From the NCBI GenBank assembly GCA_964371555.1, contig CAYJMQ010000066.1, positions 1-7,197 of the forward strand: a stretch of DNA of 7,197 nucleotides, given 5' to 3'. Both the position numbers and the translations under genes were made by a program. This DNA comes from CAYJMQ01 sp964371555 (lineage in GTDB: Bacteria; Bdellovibrionota; JACOXK01; 2-02-FULL-40-11). Numbering within the stretch: the stretch's first letter is position 1; each line of letters starts with the position of its first letter. The notes under the pieces were generated by a model that was given only the letters and a program-made list of their open reading frames with translations, was not told the origin of the DNA and did no database searches. Positions 1 through 5,526 of the stretch are shown here, piece by piece.

Positions 1-3000
1 GCCTATGTCGGGCTTAAAGTGGAAAGAGAACCGGGGGCTAATAATCTTTCTGATCAAAACTCGTGGGAGAAGCTCCGTCGGTATATTTTGGCCATGGTTC
101 GGATTTTGGAATCGGGCGCGGCGCTCGATCTTTCCGAAGCCTCGTTTCAAAGGCAAAGGGATCTTCTGGTTCGCATTTCGCGCAAAGCTTTTGAAGTGGA
201 TGCCCAAAAACTGATTGATGATTTATCAACTGAGGCGGAGCGTTTTACACTTAAAAATTACCCGGCCCTTTCGCCTGAAGGACTTTCCTTTTTACGCCGC
301 TTGCATCAATCGGCGGCTGGTCATTTTGAAGAAATCCAACAATTCCAAATCAGCGGCATGCGTACCAAGCCTTATGGCTATCAGCGGGAAGGGGCCCATT
401 TTTTGGTGACACACAACCGAGCCATTTTGGCTGATGAGGCGGGTTTGGGGAAAAGCTGTCAAGTTATTGCCGCGGTTCAGACTTTGAATTTAAAAAGAGT
501 GTTGTGGATTACCACAGCCGCCAACAAGAAAACTTTAAAAGAAGAAATTTTGCTTCACTCCGAGGCAGACGATGATGATGTCCGTATCGTCATCAGCGGA
601 AACCCGCGTGAGCGGGCCACGCAAATCCGGGCTTTGGACGGGGAACGCTATGTCATTACCAATTATGAAACACTGGTGGCACTACAAAAAAATGATCCTG
701 CTGGCTATCAAAAGCTCACCGCAGGTGTTGAAGCGGTGATTGTGGACGAAGCGCAGGTGACCGACAATCCCAAAACCTTAAGGACAAAAGCCATTCAGGA
801 TATTCAGGCGGAGCGGCGATGGTTGTTGACGGCAACGCCGTATCAAAACCAGCCTGATGCCATCTGGACCTTGTTGAATTATCTCGATCCGGAGCGTTAT
901 CCCGACAAAAGGGCTTTTCGGCAGATGTATACGGAATCGACATCGGGTTTGTTGCTTCTTCATCATGAATTGTCCAACCTGATGCTTCGTCGGACCAAGC
1001 AGGAAACGATGGGATATTTCCAGCCAACGGCTGGTCCGCCTCTGGCGGATGAGAAAGGAAAATCCTACGCCGAACAATTAGCCGATGGGGTGCCTCGTGT
1101 ACCACGGAAAGTTCGGATTCCACCGGATGTTGCCGGCGGCTATGAATTGTCCCTCCAGCAGACGGATCTAATTGCCTGGATGACCGCCGATTATCGGGGA
1201 TGGGCCACTCATTTTAATGAACATTTACCCAGTGGGGCCGAGCCGATTGATTTGGGTAGCATCAATGCCCTGCACAAGTTTGAGATGATTCATCGGGTGA
1301 TTTATGAACCGGAATATTTTGGTATTACTGAGGAGAATCCCATTTACAAAGTCCTCGATCGTAAAGGCCTCGATCGTATTGTGGCCGAGTATTTGGCTCA
1401 GGGTAAAAAATTGATTCTTTGGGGCTGGAATACGAAAGTTTTGGATCATCTTCAAAAGCGATACTCCCGTTTGGGAGTGGCCCGGATTGATGGTCAGGTT
1501 GTGGGTGAAGCGCGAGAAAATGCCCGGCATCAGTTTCAGGAAAATGCCGGCACAAAAATTCTTTTGGCCAATTATATTTCCGGTGGTGTTGGGTTGACGC
1601 TCACCGCAGCTCATGCCGCGTTCTTTGTGCAACTTCCTCCAACGTATCCCCTTTTGTATCAAGCCGAAGGGCGTCATCAGAGATTGATTGGATTGGATAA
1701 CGTTCGTCATGCCAAAGATTATGTGGAGGTGGGATACATGGTCCCCCACTTTCCCGCCGCCTTTGTAGACGAGCTTGCAGACCCCACTTTAAAAGAGACT
1801 CTTTCTCACGGCACTTTGGTGGAACAGACGATGAAGCGTTTGGAAGGGGGAGAGCTGATTTATAATTTGACGATGGAAGGATATGAAAGCCTCGAGGATG
1901 TGGATCAGTATTTTAAGGCGGGTGTTTTGGCGGGGATGGGTTTAACACGGGAAGAAAAGCTGGATTATGTCTCGCATCTTTCCGGGGAAGCACGGGAGTA
2001 TATGGAGATCATCCGCGCTCTTTTGCCTTTGTGGCAATTGGTCAAGGGAAATCCCGATGCAGAAGAGTCGGTCCTGCAGCTTATCGAGGCATTGCGGAAT
2101 AACGTTCCCCTGGCTCAAAGAATTGGAGAGGTTTTCCGCACGACCGGGCGTGTGGCGAGTGATGATCTGACCTTTATTCTTTCGCTCTTTGATATTCGCA
2201 ACAAATACATCCGGCAACAAATCCTCAAATATGTCCCGGATCTGATCGCGCAAGTCTATGCCGAGGGGCAAACACTGGCTGATTTGGCAAGAGAATTAGC
2301 GATTGACAAATTATCCCCGGTGGCTTTTGTCGCCCAGATTTATCTGCGAAGCGGCGCGGCGGGTAAAACGGTTGTGGACCTTGCGCGTGAATTATCGGCT
2401 CTGAAAGACACTCCAACCAGACGTTATTCGGAAGAGCATTGCTTTGTGGGGGTTTTTGGGATCTTGGGGAATGCAACGGCCAGAAATCTTCTTGCAAGCG
2501 TGGAGGAAAGCTTTGAAGGGTTGAAGATATTCCAGCGGATTCATATTATTTATCGCTTAGGCTTGCTTGCACGTACTCGTCCTGATTTGGTGGCCTCTTT
2601 AAGTGTTGACTCAACCACTGTTGGCAGTTCTCTCAATAAAGATCTGGAAGAAAAAATTTGGCAGGCCTTGGCTGATTTTGCACAGCGTGATGCCAGCGAT
2701 GTCAGAACCTGGTTTGAGCGGGACAAAAACTGGCAGAATCGGGCCGATCATCTTTTGGCTCTTTTGGCCGGGTATCAAGAACATGAGGATCCCGTTTTGC
2801 TGGACCAGTATACGGAAGTTTTGGGGCATATCATCGACGGCGATTTGAGAGAGTGGCGCTTGGGGCCAAACAACCGAGAGCATGGGAAAGGGATTGATTA
2901 TTTAAGCGACAATCCAGAATTTTGGAAAATCTTTGCCGAAGAGTATCGAACAGAAATCCCCGAAGTGAGCCTTCAACCGGCCAAAGTCCATGCAACGATG

Positions 3001-4710
3001 GTGAAAGATTATATCGCGATTTTACAGGAATGGGATCAAACCGGCGAGGCCATCGAAGGGAAATTGGTCGGGGAGCAAGTGAAGCATTTTAGGGAATTGA
3101 AACAGGATGACGAGCGCTCAGGCATTTTGGAAGGACTAAAGAGTCAACTCCAGACATTGGGGACCCAAAAAAGTAATGAGACCACTCTGGAAGCCAAGGC
3201 GCCCCTTCAATTCAGGATGGATGAAATCCGAAATGCCGTCGTCTGGATGGAACTGGACGAAGGATTCCGAGCGTTGAACAAGAATCAAACTCCCGATTGG
3301 GCACGACTCATCCGTCATCTGGAAAACAAGGTGCGACTTTGCCGGATGCGGGGCTACGACAAAGTGGCGGAGCATTTGGAGACATTGTGGGATGCTCTGC
3401 AAGCACGAAAAGAAGGAACTGCCTCTTTTACAAACGTGACGATTGAAGACACCGACGATCCAGCCATCATTTCCCGCATGGGAACTCTTCATCTGGAGAT
3501 GACGAATTGTTTTAACCCGAATGGGAATCCGACATTCAATCAATTTGTTGTGGGAGCCCTTGGCTCAAAGAATATGAAGATGGTATTGGTGAGGGCGAAG
3601 TTAAAACCGGATGGTTCGCAAGAAATTGTGGCGGCCGCGATGGTGAAAGTAAAACAGTTGGAAGATGAATCGCCAGTTTTATTTTTGGAGCGGGGGATTT
3701 ATCGAAAAGGGTATGATTTTAGGACAGAGATGCTGGGGCATTTGAGGATGAAGGCGGAACAAATGAATTTAAGAGGGGAAGTTATCGTGATGCATGAAGT
3801 AAGAGGAAAAGCGAAGGAGAGTGATCCTCAAGTTTATGGAACCGGAGCTTATACAGAAAATGAATATGTCGAAAGTGTATTTGGATTAAGAAGAGCCGAG
3901 GCGGTGAAACATCGGGGGAGGATTGCGGATCCATCGATGAACGTAGGGGCGGCCCTGCGTGGCCGCCCAGAAGCAAACCCGCGGGTTCGCCCAATAGAAG
4001 GGCAGACACATGGGTCTGCCCCTACGGAATTATTCGGCATCGGCACCTCCAACAAAACCATCGAGGCCTACATTGCCGAGCTACAAACCAACGGCGTGAC
4101 AACAGTCGTCGATGTACGTGGCCACCCCTATAGCCAGTGGCGCCCTCATTTTAATCGCGAAAGATTTGCCGCATCCCTTGAGGCCGCAGGAGTTCAATAC
4201 CATTGGTTGGGAGAAACACTCGGCAACCCGAAAGATGCGCAAGGAGAAAGAACACTTGAGGGCTTTCATGACCATCACATGCAGACGCCGCAATATGAAG
4301 AGGGGATTCAAAGATTAATGGGGATTATGGGATCTGCGTCGGGCAAAGTAGCCGTGACTTGCGCGGAAGGAGCGGAGAAAGATTGTCACCGGAGATTTAT
4401 TTTGGAGGATATGCGCGGCCGGTTGGCGGTTTCGACTACGGTCGAATCAACAGGAGGAGGCGGAATCGAAGAAGATGCGCCGGCAGTTTGGGAGGAAACA
4501 CCGCAACCGACTGGTCATTCTGCTGTTGTTGCCGAAGAAATTTCAGACGGATCGGAAGAAGGGGAAAAGCAAGAGGGGGAGGGAGTAGAAGAAAAGAAGG
4601 GGGGGATCGAACCTCACTCGCTCCGATCAGCTTTGCACAGAGTCCCCGCCGTTCGTCTTCAGCAAAAACCGGGGGTGCGGATTAATCTGTTGAAAACGGC
4701 TATTCGCTAA
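1..4710 (+). CDS. SNF2-family helicase with C-terminal DUF488 domain (5' end outside window)
   Basis: The frame is open from base 1 to the TAA at 4708-4710. A GTG at 19 and an ATG at 94 are possible starts, but no Shine-Dalgarno precedes the GTG and the frame continues to the left edge, so the true start is probably outside. Residues below count from the GTG at 19. The SNF2 ATPase core spans about 115-575: motif Q near YGYQ (119-122), Walker A DEAGLGKS (K145), DEAQ box (243-246), TATP (271-274), LRRT (323-326), GGVGLT (522-527) and QAEGRHQR (548-555) with candidate arginine fingers. Residues 580-1130 look mainly helical. Residues 1139-1302 form an unassigned alpha/beta-looking domain. Residues 1309-1336 come from a palindromic repeat, 1337-1470 are DUF488, and 1471-1563 are an acidic tail. 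ATP-driven translocation on duplex DNA is expected from the family; substrate and pathway are unknown. The protein is far longer than a typical SNF2 core of 500-600 residues. Convergent with the helicase-nuclease gene downstream. Confidence 0.9.
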   Translation, partial: AYVGLKVEREPGANNLSDQNSWEKLRRYILAMVRILESGAALDLSEASFQRQRDLLVRISRKAFEVDAQKLIDDLSTEAERFTLKNYPALSPEGLSFLRRLHQSAAGHFEEIQQFQISGMRTKPYGYQREGAHFLVTHNRAILADEAGLGKSCQVIAAVQTLNLKRVLWITTAANKKTLKEEILLHSEADDDDVRIVISGNPRERATQIRALDGERYVITNYETLVALQKNDPAGYQKLTAGVEAVIVDEAQVTDNPKTLRTKAIQDIQAERRWLLTATPYQNQPDAIWTLLNYLDPERYPDKRAFRQMYTESTSGLLLLHHELSNLMLRRTKQETMGYFQPTAGPPLADEKGKSYAEQLADGVPRVPRKVRIPPDVAGGYELSLQQTDLIAWMTADYRGWATHFNEHLPSGAEPIDLGSINALHKFEMIHRVIYEPEYFGITEENPIYKVLDRKGLDRIVAEYLAQGKKLILWGWNTKVLDHLQKRYSRLGVARIDGQVVGEARENARHQFQENAGTKILLANYISGGVGLTLTAAHAAFFVQLPPTYPLLYQAEGRHQRLIGLDNVRHAKDYVEVGYMVPHFPAAFVDELADPTLKETLSHGTLVEQTMKRLEGGELIYNLTMEGYESLEDVDQYFKAGVLAGMGLTREEKLDYVSHLSGEAREYMEIIRALLPLWQLVKGNPDAEESVLQLIEALRNNVPLAQRIGEVFRTTGRVASDDLTFILSLFDIRNKYIRQQILKYVPDLIAQVYAEGQTLADLARELAIDKLSPVAFVAQIYLRSGAAGKTVVDLARELSALKDTPTRRYSEEHCFVGVFGILGNATARNLLASVEESFEGLKIFQRIHIIYRLGLLARTRPDLVASLSVDSTTVGSSLNKDLEEKIWQALADFAQRDASDVRTWFERDKNWQNRADHLLALLAGYQEHEDPVLLDQYTEVLGHIIDGDLREWRLGPNNREHGKGIDYLSDNPEFWKIFAEEYRTEIPEVSLQPAKVHATMVKDYIAILQEWDQTGEAIEGKLVGEQVKHFRELKQDDERSGILEGLKSQLQTLGTQKSNETTLEAKAPLQFRMDEIRNAVVWMELDEGFRALNKNQTPDWARLIRHLENKVRLCRMRGYDKVAEHLETLWDALQARKEGTASFTNVTIEDTDDPAIISRMGTLHLEMTNCFNPNGNPTFNQFVVGALGSKNMKMVLVRAKLKPDGSQEIVAAAMVKVKQLEDESPVLFLERGIYRKGYDFRTEMLGHLRMKAEQMNLRGEVIVMHEVRGKAKESDPQVYGTGAYTENEYVESVFGLRRAEAVKHRGRIADPSMNVGAALRGRPEANPRVRPIEGQTHGSAPTELFGIGTSNKTIEAYIAELQTNGVTTVVDVRGHPYSQWRPHFNRERFAASLEAAGVQYHWLGETLGNPKDAQGERTLEGFHDHHMQTPQYEEGIQRLMGIMGSASGKVAVTCAEGAEKDCHRRFILEDMRGRLAVSTTVESTGGGGIEEDAPAVWEETPQPTGHSAVVAEEISDGSEEGEKQEGEGVEEKKGGIEPHSLRSALHRVPAVRLQQKPGVRINLLKTAIR
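361..1743 (+). other. SNF2 helicase core (two RecA-like lobes) within the left gene
   Basis: This stretch holds the full superfamily 2 motif set in the expected order. Lobe 1 runs from the YGYQREG segment through Walker A (K145), the DEAQ Walker B (D243, E244) and TATP. Lobe 2 runs from the KLILWGW strand through GGVGLT to QAEGRHQR. The most common SNF2 forms are DEMGLGKT, DEAH and QAEDRxHRIGQ, so this is a divergent member, but all residues expected for ATP binding and hydrolysis (GKS, DE, two arginines) are present. An active ATPase is therefore predicted. About 120 residues separate the two lobes (roughly 330-450), including a proline- and charge-rich stretch at 336-372. Confidence 0.88.
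3433..3924 (+). other. Unassigned C-terminal domain with DDP...MG motif within the left gene
   Basis: Residues 1139-1302 break from the preceding helical region. They open with an EDTDDP segment followed by MGT (1154-1156), then alternate predicted strands and helices. VLVRAKL and IVAAAMVKV look like paired strands, VLFLERGIY follows, then a long helix around 1232-1250, a strand EVIVMHEV and a final SVFGLRRAEAV helix. The order of strands and helices is loosely reminiscent of GNAT acyltransferases, but I see no clear acetyl-CoA loop, so that is only a guess. I have a vague impression of similar DDP...MG modules ending other large bacterial proteins, but cannot verify it here. Confidence 0.4.
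3942..4026. repeat. Palindromic MITE-like repeat element inserted in frame in the coding sequence
   Basis: The 85-base element has perfect 9-bp terminal inverted repeats, CGTAGGGGC at 3942-3950 and GCCCCTACG at 4018-4026. Inside lie two hairpins with perfect 8-bp stems and 6-base loops (3947-3954 with 3961-3968, and 4000-4007 with 4014-4021), and a perfect 12-bp palindrome at 3976-3987. The trinucleotide GAA flanks both sides (3939-3941 and 4027-4029) and may be a target-site duplication. Such GTAGGGGC...GCCCCTAC units resemble dispersed, non-autonomous repeats that I recall from many environmental bacterial genomes, usually between genes. Here it is read through without a stop and encodes 28 residues (1309-1336), rich in Arg, Pro, Gly and Ala, just before DUF488. 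It resembles the Rickettsia palindromic elements in effect, not in sequence. No second copy is visible in this window. Confidence 0.85.
4027..4428 (+). other. DUF488 domain fused to the C-terminus of the SNF2 protein
   Basis: Residues 1337-1470 match the DUF488 family from its usual N-terminal strand (FGIGTSN) to its cysteine signature. Key features are the DVRGHPYS segment (D1365, R1367, P1370, S1372), the RPHFN motif (1375-1379), a GETLGN turn (1398-1403), and the C-terminal strand with CAE (C1448-E1450) followed by CHRR (C1456, H1457, R1458). In standalone family members of about 120-180 residues the equivalent CAE...CHR residues are conserved and probably form a binding or catalytic pocket. 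No biochemical function is established. The domain looks complete and intact, which argues against simple read-through into dead sequence. It starts immediately after the palindromic element. Confidence 0.85.
4554..4606 (+). repeat. Purine-rich low-complexity tract ending in a run of seven G
   Basis: Of 53 bases only two are pyrimidines (C4570 and T4586). The tract ends in G7 at 4599-4605. It encodes the Glu/Gly/Lys-rich part of the tail (about residues 1513-1530) of the left protein. The composition suggests a disordered acidic tail. A G7 run is a plausible site of replication slippage or of a sequencing indel. A one-base gain would end the protein at about 4685, while a one-base loss would end it near 4690, so either change alters only the last 30-odd residues. 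Confidence 0.6.
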
Positions 4711-4770
4711 AAATTATGAAGAGAAGGAGACAGCACCGAGGGGTTACTTTTTTTGTTTTTGGCAGTTTCC
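4711..4770. other. Convergent intergenic gap with T-rich tract
   Basis: This 60-base gap lies between the stop codons of two genes pointing at each other. On the + strand it contains T7-G-T5 at 4748-4760, which could help end transcription of the left gene. I could not find a stable GC-rich hairpin directly upstream of it, so it is not called an intrinsic terminator. On the opposite strand the gap holds only an ATTTTT stretch near the left gene's stop (about 4709-4714), also without a hairpin. No gene, RNA or promoter is apparent. Confidence 0.4.
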
Positions 4771-5526
4771 TTACAAACCTCTGACGCCGCAGTAGTTCAA
4801 TTCATAATAACTGCAGTGGAAACAGGTTTTTGGTTGGGAGGTCCATTGAAAGGGGGCTGTTTTTTGAACCAGGTGAGAATGCATTTGATTTAGCCTCTGT
4901 TCAAAGGCCTTGATCTTTTCAGGATTCCATAACTCCATGACAAGATGCGGACCGTCGGTAAAGAGAAGGGCCGTTTTTAAAAAATCCCTCTTGAAAGCCC
5001 GGGAGGCAACAAGGGCATAGCTTCCCATTTGACCAAAATAATCCGCCTTTCTTGATTCGAGTTCTTCCAGGTTGCTGATTTTATCGGTCTTATAATCAAC
5101 CAGAGTGATTCCCTCCTCTTTCTGGATAACCAGATCGATGGTTCCCCTGATATAAAAAGGTCCCTCGTCAAAAAGAAAAGGAACTTCCTTGTTTAACGAT
5201 TTGGCTGGGGCAAGCAAAGAGGCAAATTCATCGTACGCTAAAAGTGACTCGTAAAGTTTTAATAAAGATTTCTTAATTACAGAGTCACAATCGATAATTT
5301 TTTTATTCATGAGAATCAAATCGACCAACAGATCCAGCTTCGTTGCGGATGAAAAATCATCATGAAAGAGAAGCTCATGCACCAGCTCTCCCCATTGCCG
5401 AGGGAGAAGAGGGGGGGAGTCATCCGCTTTGCTTACTTTGTTTGCCGCTTGAATTCCGCAAAGATATTTCAGCTGAAATTCTTTGGGACACCGGAAGTAG
5501 GCTTCAATTTGAGATGCCGTATAGGT
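4771..5526 (-). other. PD-(D/E)XK nuclease domain with putative 4Fe-4S cysteines within the right gene
   Basis: The last 250 or so residues carry the RecB-family nuclease signature in order: a conserved GELVH histidine (H600), the metal-binding aspartate of GTID (D681), the D-x-K pair of VDYKTDK (D694, K696) and the QMGSY motif. All catalytic residues are intact, so an active nuclease is predicted. One cysteine lies before the core (C563, in FRCP) and three after it (C785-x2-C788-x7-C796). This embracing arrangement is what AddB, Cas4 and AdnAB-type nucleases use to hold an iron-sulfur cluster. Confidence 0.85.

Noticed and set aside
19..21. GTG as the true start of the left gene
   Set aside because: The frame stays open to base 1, there is no Shine-Dalgarno before the GTG, and the sequence upstream reads as ordinary protein, so the start is more likely off-window.
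5..214. Short + strand open frame of 69 codons at the left edge
   Set aside because: It overlaps the large helicase frame, has Arg/Lys/Phe/Trp-rich composition typical of an out-of-frame reading, and matches no family.
716..1123. Antisense open frame of 135 codons inside the SNF2 core
   Set aside because: It lies opposite strongly conserved helicase motifs and shows no domain or start signal; it is a shadow of the coding strand.
1353..1378. 11-bp direct repeat CCTCGATCGTA spaced 15 bases apart
   Set aside because: It encodes two similar LDR triplets within a helicase segment, has only two copies and shows no other repeat features, so chance or a small local duplication is enough to explain it.
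3942..4026. CRISPR repeat or intrinsic terminator
   Set aside because: There is only one copy with no spacer array, the hairpins are not followed by a T-run, and the region is translated in frame.
4598..4625. T-arm-like sequence on the - strand (GGTTCGATC) suggesting a tRNA
   Set aside because: The T stem has mismatches, and no matching acceptor, D arm or anticodon arm could be found upstream on that strand.
4748..4760. Intrinsic terminator for the left gene
   Set aside because: The T-rich tract is present, but I found no stable GC-rich hairpin immediately upstream.
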